Assembly (NCBI GenBank): GCA_938028845.1
Contig: CALIZJ010000213.1
Coordinates: 1 to 6,013 of the forward strand
Length of the DNA: 6,013 nucleotides
Reading direction: 5' to 3'
From: an uncultured Blautia sp.
GTDB taxonomy: Bacteria > Bacillota > Clostridia > Lachnospirales > Lachnospiraceae
Numbering within the stretch: the first letter of the stretch is position 1; every line of letters begins with the position of its first letter. This document shows positions 1 to 6,011 of the stretch, in pieces. The translations under genes and the position numbers were made by a program. The notes beneath the pieces are model-generated. The model was given only the letters and a program-made list of their open reading frames with translations. It was not told where the DNA came from and did not search any database.

Positions 1-872
1 CGGTCCTGTCTGCCAAGAAGGATATAACGTTCAAATACATGCATATCCAATAGTTTCTCAAAAAGAGGCTGCCTGGCAATATCTTCCAGGGAACTCCCAT
101 GGGCCGTGGCGATCAGCTTGCAGCCGCAGTTTATTACCGATTCCACTGCTTTAAAATCCTCTACGCCGCCCAGCTCGTCCACAGCCACAACCGACGGTGA
201 CATGGAACGCAGCAGCATCTGCATACCTTCTGCCTTGGGACATCCATCCAGGATATCTGTGCGGATCCCCAGGTCGTTCTGAGGCACTCCCTGGTAGCAG
301 CCGGCCAGCTCACTGCGCTCATCCACCACTCCCACTGTCATTCCGGGAATCCCTTCTCTTCCGTTGCTGATCTGGCGGATGATATCCCGAAGAAGGGTTG
401 TCTTTCCGCATCTGGGCGGAGAAATAATCAAAGTATGGGCAACCCAGTCTTTTTTTTGTATGTATGGCATCACCGGATCTGCGCAGCCTTTGATCTGATG
501 AGCCAGACGCACATTAATGCAGGAAATATATTTCATTCCCTGGATCTGGTTTCCATTTAGGATCACTTTCCCGGTGACGCCCACACGGTGGCCGCCCTGC
601 ACACTTAAAAATCCCTGTCTGACCTCTTCTTCATAAGCATACAAAGAATAACCGCTTACATACTCCAGTGTTTCTTTTAAATCCTCCCTTGTTACCAGGT
701 AAGGCTCCGTCTCTTTCCTCTTTAAGAAACATTCTCCGCCGTCATAGGTCAAAAACAGCGGCCTCCCCACCCGGAGGCGTATTTCATATAATTTATCATA
801 ATCAAGCTCTGCTTCCATGAGAAGCTGGCGGATATTTCCTGAGAACAGGTTTTGTATCTGCTCTGCCTCCAT
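1..872 (-). CDS. spoIIIAA: Stage III sporulation protein AA (SpoIIIAA), ATPase of the SpoIIIA-SpoIIQ channel; 3' end missing
   Basis: I translated this frame by hand: it is open for 290 codons from ATG at 872 to the window edge, so the last few dozen residues of a roughly 310-residue family are missing. A Walker A loop, SPPRCGKTTLL, lies at residues 151-161, followed by RD. A Walker B strand with acidic residues, VVAVDELGG, lies at 228-236, and an ATAHG segment at 255-259. The order and spacing match SpoIIIAA, a secretion-type ATPase related to those of type II and IV machines. In known spore formers it acts in the mother cell, on the cytoplasmic face of the engulfed forespore's outer membrane, powering the SpoIIIA-SpoIIQ 'feeding tube' needed for late forespore gene expression. 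The first Walker glycine is Ser here; the catalytic GKT is intact. The start is fixed by a strong ribosome binding site and an in-frame TAG at 890-888. The rest of the spoIIIA operon (AB to AH) would be expected beyond position 1. Confidence 0.95.
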   Translation of the reverse strand, partial: MEAEQIQNLFSGNIRQLLMEAELDYDKLYEIRLRVGRPLFLTYDGGECFLKRKETEPYLVTREDLKETLEYVSGYSLYAYEEEVRQGFLSVQGGHRVGVTGKVILNGNQIQGMKYISCINVRLAHQIKGCADPVMPYIQKKDWVAHTLIISPPRCGKTTLLRDIIRQISNGREGIPGMTVGVVDERSELAGCYQGVPQNDLGIRTDILDGCPKAEGMQMLLRSMSPSVVAVDELGGVEDFKAVESVINCGCKLIATAHGSSLEDIARQPLFEKLLDMHVFERYILLGRQD

Positions 873-881
873 CTGCCGCAA

Positions 882-889
882 CACCTCCT
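882..889 (-). promoter_or_regulatory. Ribosome binding site of spoIIIAA
   Basis: On the minus strand AGGAGGTG, an essentially full anti-16S match, ends nine bases before ATG 872. In-frame GTG (884) and TTG (881) codons overlap or abut this motif and are therefore too close to be used, so the ATG is the start. This is the strongest ribosome binding site in the window, suggesting spoIIIAA is translated independently of the gene before it. Confidence 0.85.
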
Positions 890-917
890 ACACTTAATAT
901 ATGTGGACAATCCTGAT

Positions 918-2036
918 TTAGTACCCGTTATCCATTTTTGCCAGGCTCAGTTTTAATACCCGGTCCACTATGTTCACAGAGGAAGCCCTATAGGCATAGG
1001 CGGCCGATTCAAATAAAACGTATAAATCGTCCCCTTCTACCACAATCTGCTCCATCCGCTCTGGAAAGCGGTATTTTACCGCTGAATTTTCATTTACATA
1101 CAGCCTTGTATTGGACTGCTCATAAAAAACAAGACGGGACGGAAGGATGCTGAAGGAATGGGACAGCAAAAGCTTGTCGTGGTAAAATGCCATTCCCTGC
1201 ACCTGCTCTGAAATAGTTGAATAATCCAAAGGAATCGCCATCTCAAAATCCATTCCCAGGCTGTCATCCAGCCTGGTCACCAGATTCCCGTTCCCATCCA
1301 CTTCATATCTGGCGATCACGCTCTCCGAATATTCCATAAAGCATCCTACGTACAGGCTTCCTTCGTAAAAAGTCATAAAAGAATCCCGCAGGATTCCATA
1401 AAGGCTGCACGCCTGGTTTACCGCAATGGGGCGGTGTCCGTTTTCGTAATCGTATTCCTCCAGTGCATCCATAGTGATGCTGACAGCCTCTGCGATCCCA
1501 GTCTCATTTGAGGAATACCAGAGGATTTCATGCTCCGGATCATATGCCAGTCCGCCCGCATGGGGCTTTCCGGGCAGGATCACTTCCTTACAGAATCTAT
1601 GTGTCTCCTTATCAACAACATAGATCACAGAGTTATGCTGTTCTGTATGACAATATGCGCTGATGAGCACATACTTGTCTGTGACAGCAAGTCCCTGAGG
1701 CGTCATGGAGGTACAGATCGCCGGCGTAGTACCTTCTTCTGTCAAAAGAGTCCTGGTAGAATTTAAACCAGGAATAATATAAGTCCCATATTCCAGCTCG
1801 TCTCTTCTATCTTCAAAGGCAAAGGCAGACAGTTCTTCCTGAGAGGACAGCATCTGTATCTGGCCTCTTAGGGAATATACCGCTCCGTCCTGGTTGGTCA
1901 CCTGGGACTTTACCGGAGGCTCTGTTCTTCCCCGGTAAATAAAGGCATAGCCAAAATACGCCAGTCCGATCACTGCCGCTATTAAGATGCCGTTGATGAT
2001 AAATGTTCTCCTCTCACGTTTCCTCTGTCTGTCCAT
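918..2036 (-). CDS. Uncharacterised membrane-anchored protein with probable beta-propeller ectodomain
   Basis: I do not recognise this 372-residue protein as a named family. It starts with a very basic stretch (RQRKRERR, residues 3-10), then one hydrophobic segment (about 11-34), and the rest is soluble. This looks like an uncleaved signal anchor with the C-terminal 335 residues outside the cytoplasm; no lipobox or clear signal peptidase site is seen. The ectodomain shows recurring strand-rich units of the type seen in beta-propellers: QGLAVTDKYVLISAY (114-128), VIYVVDKETHRF (137-148), GGLAYDPEHEILWYSS (161-176), FYEGSLYVGCF (223-233), QGMAFYHDKLLLS (280-292) and VVEGDDLYVLFESAAYAYR (332-350). 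No catalytic signature is evident. An in-frame TGA lies only three codons before the ATG, so the start cannot move upstream; its ribosome binding site is weak (GGGTG, ten bases away). It begins 22 bases after the transferase gene, probably on the same transcript, and ends 45 bases before spoIIIAA. The propeller fold and topology are inferred. Confidence 0.85.
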   Translation of the reverse strand: MDRQRKRERRTFIINGILIAAVIGLAYFGYAFIYRGRTEPPVKSQVTNQDGAVYSLRGQIQMLSSQEELSAFAFEDRRDELEYGTYIIPGLNSTRTLLTEEGTTPAICTSMTPQGLAVTDKYVLISAYCHTEQHNSVIYVVDKETHRFCKEVILPGKPHAGGLAYDPEHEILWYSSNETGIAEAVSITMDALEEYDYENGHRPIAVNQACSLYGILRDSFMTFYEGSLYVGCFMEYSESVIARYEVDGNGNLVTRLDDSLGMDFEMAIPLDYSTISEQVQGMAFYHDKLLLSHSFSILPSRLVFYEQSNTRLYVNENSAVKYRFPERMEQIVVEGDDLYVLFESAAYAYRASSVNIVDRVLKLSLAKMDNGY

Positions 2037-2058
2037 CCTGTCTTTTCACCCGTCTCTT

Positions 2059-2607
2059 CTAGGAAAGGGTAATCTGCACATGCTCCCAGCTTATTTCCAT
2101 TTCTTCTTCGCCCCAGACTGCCACACTGTAACCTTCGGCAAACTCCGGTACTGTATGCCAGCCATGATGCATGGGAATTCTGGTAAAATCCATGGACAGC
2201 CCTTCACCAGTCCATTTAACATAAGCTTCCCGAAGGACCCATTCCCTGAAAAATTCTTCTTCCATCCGGGAAGAGTCCAATATCTGCCTGCGCCGTTCTT
2301 CCGGCACCATACGCCCCAGCATACGCTCATAATTCACACTTTTATGCTCCTGAATATCAATGCCGACCTCCTGCCGTGCAAAAATACAGAGCACATACCT
2401 GCCTGAATGACTGATATTATAATGTACCTGAGGCAAAAGAGTAAAAAACGGCTTTCCATGTTCTCCCTTTGCCCTTGGCTCAAATGCCAGCCGTCTTCCC
2501 TCTTCTTTAAAAAGACCTGCCTCCAGTAATTTTTCCCCGATCATGTGCTCCATATTCCTGCCGTGATATCCATCGGCAATCTCTGTATAATAAATAACCG
2601 CCTTCAT
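2059..2607 (-). CDS. Sfp-type 4'-phosphopantetheinyl transferase
   Basis: This family moves the 4'-phosphopantetheine arm from coenzyme A onto a conserved serine of acyl, peptidyl or aryl carrier proteins in the cytoplasm. The characteristic motifs appear in order in the 182 residues: GKPFF (51-55), NISHSG (64-69), VGIDIQ (81-86) and WVLREAYVKWTGEGLS (123-138). By family knowledge Asp84 and Glu127 are magnesium ligands and Lys131 belongs to the WxxKEAxxK signature. Two variations stand out: Gln86 where Sfp has a Glu ligand, and Arg126 in place of the usual Lys. The protein is short compared with Sfp (about 220 residues), but all core motifs are present. The start ATG overlaps the helicase stop (ATGA), with AGGAGG seven bases upstream, so the two genes are translationally coupled. 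No carrier protein, polyketide or peptide synthetase gene is nearby, so the substrate is unknown. A small AcpS-type enzyme is less likely given the motif layout. Confidence 0.92.
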   Translation of the reverse strand: MKAVIYYTEIADGYHGRNMEHMIGEKLLEAGLFKEEGRRLAFEPRAKGEHGKPFFTLLPQVHYNISHSGRYVLCIFARQEVGIDIQEHKSVNYERMLGRMVPEERRRQILDSSRMEEEFFREWVLREAYVKWTGEGLSMDFTRIPMHHGWHTVPEFAEGYSVAVWGEEEMEISWEHVQITLS

Positions 2608-4430
2608 ACTCCTGCCTCCTCTAAAAAACGGGAAGGTTCCCGTTCTTTTTCATACTGCTGCTTTACATAGCACAGGGTCAGTTTCTTTTTTCCGCGAGTC
2701 ATTCCCACATAAAAAAGCCGTCTTTCCTCTTCTAGGGCTTCCTTAAGGACTGCTTTTTTATAAGGGATACTCCCTTCGTTTACATTCAGGATGTATACAT
2801 AGTCGTATTCCAGTCCCTTTACTCCATGGAGGGTGGAGATTACCACGCCTTCCGCCTTTCCCTCCTGCTTCTTCGCCTGCTGGGCAAGCCTTTGTGTGTA
2901 ATCCTCTATGTATGCCTCCCACTCCTTTAAAGTCTTCATTCCCTTTGCACTTTCCATGAGACGGTCAAGGATTTCCGTAAGTTCTTCCGGCTTCATTTTC
3001 CGGTAGCTGGCGTACTCACAGAGATATTCCTCGTATCCCATACCCTGACGGATAAAATTCATTCCCGCATAAGGCGGCAGAGTCTTTAATATTTTCAAAT
3101 GGGTTTCCATAGTGGTCAGCCTGTCGCACATCCAATCCCTGTCCTTATAATATTCCCGAAGGGAATCAAAAGAAATCCCGTTCTCCATAAGGGCGTCTCT
3201 GGAAATATACCGGTTCGGACGGTTCATGATCTCCAGAAAATTCTTCCGGCTCTTCTCTCCTTCCGCAAACCGAAGATAAGCAAGCATATTTTTACAGATC
3301 CAATGGCGGAAAAGATTTGGAAGCTGTTCTTTCATAGTAAACGGAACCTGGTACTCCATCAACGCGCTGACAAGCCCTTCCGCCTCCTGGTTCGTCCGCA
3401 GAAGAAGGGCTGTATCCGAAAGATTCTCCCCGGCTTCCAGACGTTTTTTCAAAGTCCGGACAACGGTCAGATATTCTTCCCGTGGATTTTGATACTCCTG
3501 GCAGAGGACCGGCGCTCCTTTTTCGTTTGGCGTGGAAAGATCCTTTTTAAAACGCTTCTCGTTATGTCCGATCACCGCCATGGCTCTTTCCAGGATATTT
3601 CCGCTGCAGCGGTAGTTTACATTTAGGAGTACCGTCTCTGCCTCAGGATAATCCTTTGTAAAATTCAGCATGATCTCCGGGCGCGCCCCCCGGAAATGAT
3701 AGATGGACTGGTCATCATCCCCAACAATAAACAGATTATTTAACGGCGCCGACAAAAGCTTGACAATATCATACTGAAGCTGGTTAATATCCTGAAATTC
3801 ATCCACCAGAATATACTGGAACTTTTTCTGCCAGGCAGCTAATATATCTTTCCGCTGGGTAAAAAGCTCGTAGCAGTATAAAAGCATATCATCAAAATCC
3901 AGCTTTCTCTTTTCCCTGCAAAGTCTGTTATACTCTCTGTAAATAACCCGGAACACCTCGTCCGGGCAGCTTGTAGAATAATAATGTTCCAAAGAGATCC
4001 TGTTTCCCTTCACCACACTGATCTCTTTTATCAGCTCATCACAGAAATCCCCCTCCTCACAGAGTTCTCCCCCGTGGTTTAAGGCAAGCTCATGGAGCAT
4101 TGCATATTTTTCTTCCTCAGAGAGGATATTTCCAGCCCCAAGATGATACGCCTGCTTTAAGATTCCATAAAACACCCCGTGAAAAGTACCAAAAGTCACA
4201 GGTGTGCTCTCCATTTCCGTAAATTTCAGAAACCGCTCCTTCATCTCTCTGGCTGCCGCCCTGGAAAAAGTCACAACTAAAATAGAGGAAGGCGGTATCT
4301 TCCCCTTGCCTGTCATGTATGCAGTTCTCTCTACGATTACGGAAGTTTTCCCCGAACCGGGGCCTGCCAGGACCATCATAGGCCCTGACAGGTGAGCGAT
4401 CGCTCTTTTTTGAGATGGATTTCTTTTCAT
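2604..4430 (-). CDS. UvrD/PcrA-like superfamily 1A ATP-dependent DNA helicase, compact form
   Basis: The 608-residue protein, numbered from ATG 4430, contains the full UvrD helicase motif set: Q-motif glutamine 7, Walker A AGPGSGKT (22-29), motif Ia VVTFSRAAAREM (52-63), TFHG (82-85), motif II VDEFQD (209-214), motif III VGDDDQSIYHFRGA (236-249), motif IV NVNYRCS (270-276), motif V STLHGVKGLEYD (532-543) and motif VI EEERRLFYVGMTRG (567-580). Such enzymes unwind DNA 3' to 5' with ATP in repair, replication restart or recombination. The chain ends about 28 residues after motif VI, so the C-terminal tail that lets PcrA bind RNA polymerase is absent; PcrA and UvrD are about 720-740 residues. It is therefore probably a paralogue, not the housekeeping pcrA. 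The start could instead be TTG at 4490 (628 residues), but ATG 4430 has a GAGGA site and begins right at the conserved NPSQ segment, as family members usually do. It overlaps the transferase gene by four bases. Confidence 0.93.
   Translation of the reverse strand: MKRNPSQKRAIAHLSGPMMVLAGPGSGKTSVIVERTAYMTGKGKIPPSSILVVTFSRAAAREMKERFLKFTEMESTPVTFGTFHGVFYGILKQAYHLGAGNILSEEEKYAMLHELALNHGGELCEEGDFCDELIKEISVVKGNRISLEHYYSTSCPDEVFRVIYREYNRLCREKRKLDFDDMLLYCYELFTQRKDILAAWQKKFQYILVDEFQDINQLQYDIVKLLSAPLNNLFIVGDDDQSIYHFRGARPEIMLNFTKDYPEAETVLLNVNYRCSGNILERAMAVIGHNEKRFKKDLSTPNEKGAPVLCQEYQNPREEYLTVVRTLKKRLEAGENLSDTALLLRTNQEAEGLVSALMEYQVPFTMKEQLPNLFRHWICKNMLAYLRFAEGEKSRKNFLEIMNRPNRYISRDALMENGISFDSLREYYKDRDWMCDRLTTMETHLKILKTLPPYAGMNFIRQGMGYEEYLCEYASYRKMKPEELTEILDRLMESAKGMKTLKEWEAYIEDYTQRLAQQAKKQEGKAEGVVISTLHGVKGLEYDYVYILNVNEGSIPYKKAVLKEALEEERRLFYVGMTRGKKKLTLCYVKQQYEKEREPSRFLEEAGV
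2609..2620 (-). promoter_or_regulatory. Ribosome binding site of the phosphopantetheinyl transferase gene, inside the helicase 3' end
   Basis: The minus strand reads AGGAGGCAGGAG just before ATG 2607. The first AGGAGG (2620-2615) lies seven bases from the ATG, which is ideal. The second AGGAG (2613-2609) is too close to be useful. The site lies within the last codons of the helicase gene, which fits coupled translation. Confidence 0.75.
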
Positions 4431-4434
4431 AGTT

Positions 4435-4439
4435 TCCTC
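4435..4439 (-). promoter_or_regulatory. Ribosome binding site that favours ATG 4430 as helicase start
   Basis: GAGGA on the minus strand lies four bases before ATG 4430. The competing TTG at 4490 has AAGGA (4501-4497) six bases upstream, inside the last codons of gltX, but it is a rare start codon and lies within a hairpin stem. The ATG is preferred, leaving a 63-base gap after gltX. Confidence 0.6.
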
Positions 4440-4471
4440 ATTTTGGCACATTGCTGCGCCATCTAAGCAGA

Positions 4472-4491
4472 TTTGGAAGATTTCTTCCAAA
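4472..4491 (-). other. Perfect inverted repeat (hairpin) directly after the gltX stop codon
   Basis: The minus strand reads TTTGGAAG, a four-base AAAT loop, then CTTCCAAA, so the RNA could form an eight-pair stem three bases after the gltX TAA begins its 3' flank. The two arms match over nine bases if the loop is counted as two. No run of U follows (the next bases are TCTGCTTAG), so this is not a typical intrinsic terminator. It may be a weak attenuating or 3'-end-stabilising hairpin, or chance. The alternative TTG start of the helicase lies in its first arm. Confidence 0.4.
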
Positions 4492-4493
4492 CT

Positions 4494-5945
4494 TTATCCT
4501 TCCAATTTTTCGATTGCTGTCTTGATCCGGCTGATCGTTTCTTCCTTGCCAATAATCTCCATGATCTCCGTAGCTCCTGCCGGAGTCATCTGTTTTCCTG
4601 ATACCGCTGTACGAAGGGGCCACATTACATACCCATTCTTATATCCTTTTTCTTTTACAAAGGCGCTTAATCTCTCATAGAGCGGATCATTTGTATAATC
4701 CTCCTGCTCCTCTAAAACGGGAAGCACCTCTTTTAAAACAGCAAGGGAAGTCTCTTCTGTAGTTTTCATTTTTTTATGGCAGTACATGGAACTGTCATAC
4801 TCCGGAACCTGCTCAAAGAAATCAATGAGTTCCGGAATATCTGGAAATACCTCGATCCTTGTCTGTACCATTCCTGCGATCTTTTTAAAGTCGTAATCTC
4901 TTTTTAAAACCTGTTTCATATATGGAAGAGCTTTCTCATAGAAAACCTCTGCGTCCATTTTCTTAATGTATTCTCCATTCATCCAGCGCAGCTTTGTCAT
5001 GTCAAAGACGGCAGGAGATTTGTTAATATGCCGGTAATCAAAGGCTTTTACCAGCTCCTCCAAGGTAAAGATCTCCCTGTTTTCCTGTGGGCTCCATCCA
5101 AGAAGAGCCACAAAATTCACAATGGCCTCTGTCAAAAATCCCTGCTCTACCAGATCCTCATAGGAGGAATGTCCGGAACGTTTGGAAAGCTTTTGGTGTT
5201 CTTCATTGGTGATCAAAGGACAGTGTACATATACCGGGATCTCCCATCCAAAGGCCTCATAAATACGGTTATACTTCGGTGCAGAAGACAGGTACTCATT
5301 TCCTCTTACCACATGTGTGATCCCCATAAGATGGTCGTCGATCACGTTTGCGAAATTATAAGTAGGGTAGCCGTCGGATTTAATAAGGATCAGATCTTCC
5401 AGCTCCTCATTATTTACTGTAATATCCCCGTAGATCACATCATGGAAGGTAGTGGTGCCTTCTGTAGGCATGTTAAACCGGATTACATGGGGTTCCCCTG
5501 CCGCAACCCTTCTCTCTGCCTCCTCTTTAGGGATATTCAGACATCTTTTATCATAAATGGAGATTTCTTTTCCAGCCACCGTACGCTTCATGTCTTCCAG
5601 TTCTTCTTTCTGGCAGAAGCAGTAATAAGCATCCCCTTGTTCTATCAGCTTCTTTGCATATTCCAGATAAACGCCGGATGCCTGGCGCTCACTCTGTACA
5701 TAGGGACCTACGCCGCCGTCCTTGTCCGGACCTTCATCATGAAGAAGCCCTGTTGCTTTCAGCGTGCGGTAAATAATGTCTACCGCGCCCTCCATGTAAC
5801 GCTCCTGGTCTGTATCTTCAATACGGAGGATAAAATCTCCGCCTTCGTGCTTAGCGATCAAATACGCATACAGCGCAGTCCTTAAATTTCCTACGTGCAT
5901 CCTTCCTGTAGGGCTGGGTGCAAATCTTGTCCTGATTTTACTCAT
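4494..5945 (-). CDS. gltX: Glutamyl-tRNA synthetase
   Basis: This class I aminoacyl-tRNA synthetase joins glutamate to tRNA(Glu) in the cytoplasm using ATP; in many Clostridia the same enzyme type may also charge tRNA(Gln) for later amidation, which the sequence cannot settle. The 483 residues match the usual bacterial length. The HIGH-type signature is RFAPSPTGRMHVGNLRTAL (7-25), followed by RIEDTDQERY (41-50); LVEQGF and the helical anticodon-binding half follow the KMSKS-type loop KLSKRSG (252-258). A zinc-site-like cluster has Cys109, Cys111 and Cys135, while the position two after the last Cys is Asn137 where the E. coli enzyme has His. The start ATG 5945 has AGGAG nine bases upstream and gives the conserved N terminus MSKIRTRFAPSPTG. 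It is the first gene visible in the run; the helicase gene follows 63 bases later with no strong terminator between. Confidence 0.98.
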   Translation of the reverse strand: MSKIRTRFAPSPTGRMHVGNLRTALYAYLIAKHEGGDFILRIEDTDQERYMEGAVDIIYRTLKATGLLHDEGPDKDGGVGPYVQSERQASGVYLEYAKKLIEQGDAYYCFCQKEELEDMKRTVAGKEISIYDKRCLNIPKEEAERRVAAGEPHVIRFNMPTEGTTTFHDVIYGDITVNNEELEDLILIKSDGYPTYNFANVIDDHLMGITHVVRGNEYLSSAPKYNRIYEAFGWEIPVYVHCPLITNEEHQKLSKRSGHSSYEDLVEQGFLTEAIVNFVALLGWSPQENREIFTLEELVKAFDYRHINKSPAVFDMTKLRWMNGEYIKKMDAEVFYEKALPYMKQVLKRDYDFKKIAGMVQTRIEVFPDIPELIDFFEQVPEYDSSMYCHKKMKTTEETSLAVLKEVLPVLEEQEDYTNDPLYERLSAFVKEKGYKNGYVMWPLRTAVSGKQMTPAGATEIMEIIGKEETISRIKTAIEKLEG

Positions 5946-5954
5946 ATCATCAAT

Positions 5955-5959
5955 CTCCT
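5955..5959 (-). promoter_or_regulatory. Ribosome binding site of gltX
   Basis: AGGAG on the minus strand ends nine bases before ATG 5945. An out-of-frame ATG at 5950 lies between them, four bases from the motif. The gltX start is nevertheless fixed by the conserved KIRTRFAPSPTG N terminus. Confidence 0.75.
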
Positions 5960-5969
5960 ATATTTTTCT

Positions 5970-5999
5970 ATTGTAAAATTATCAAAACTAATCTGTCGA
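5970..5999 (-). promoter_or_regulatory. Candidate sigma-A promoter of gltX
   Basis: Reading the minus strand, TCGACA (5999-5994, five of six matches to TTGACA) is followed after 18 bases by TACAAT (5975-5970, five of six matches to TATAAT). The region is AT-rich, as promoters of this group tend to be. Transcription would start about 5963, giving a leader of roughly 18 bases. Such a short leader leaves no room for a T-box or other riboswitch from this promoter. The 18-base spacer is slightly longer than the optimum of 17, and in AT-rich DNA such matches can occur by chance. Confidence 0.45.
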
Positions 6000-6005
6000 A
6001 CATTT

Positions 6006-6011
6006 ATTATA
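6006..6011 (-). promoter_or_regulatory. Possible second -10 element at the window edge
   Basis: TATAAT, an exact sigma-A -10 match, occurs on the minus strand. Its -35 partner would lie beyond the window, so it cannot be confirmed. If real, it would give gltX a second, longer leader of about 55 bases. Confidence 0.25.

Noticed and set aside
896..903. CATATATT as a firm sigma-E -10 element for spoIIIAA
   Set aside because: It matches most of the consensus, but the upstream -35 is poor and the predicted transcript would begin on the ribosome binding site, so I do not list it as a feature.
1987..2406. 139-codon plus-strand open frame spanning the propeller/transferase junction
   Set aside because: It overlaps both real genes in antisense, and its residues simply mirror their codons; there is no independent support.
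3099..3626. 175-codon open frame on the plus strand opposite the helicase
   Set aside because: It is antisense to the well-supported helicase frame and shows no ribosome binding site or protein motif that would support it.
3676..3694. GC-rich inverted repeat TCCGGG, seven-base loop, CCCGGA
   Set aside because: It lies within the conserved helicase motif III region (FRGARPE), where codon choice explains it. No U-tract follows on either strand.
5028..5885. 285-codon open frame on the plus strand opposite gltX
   Set aside because: It lies entirely antisense to a gene with unmistakable synthetase motifs. Its translation has no recognisable domain and is rich in Cys, Phe and Ile, as expected of a reverse-complement shadow.
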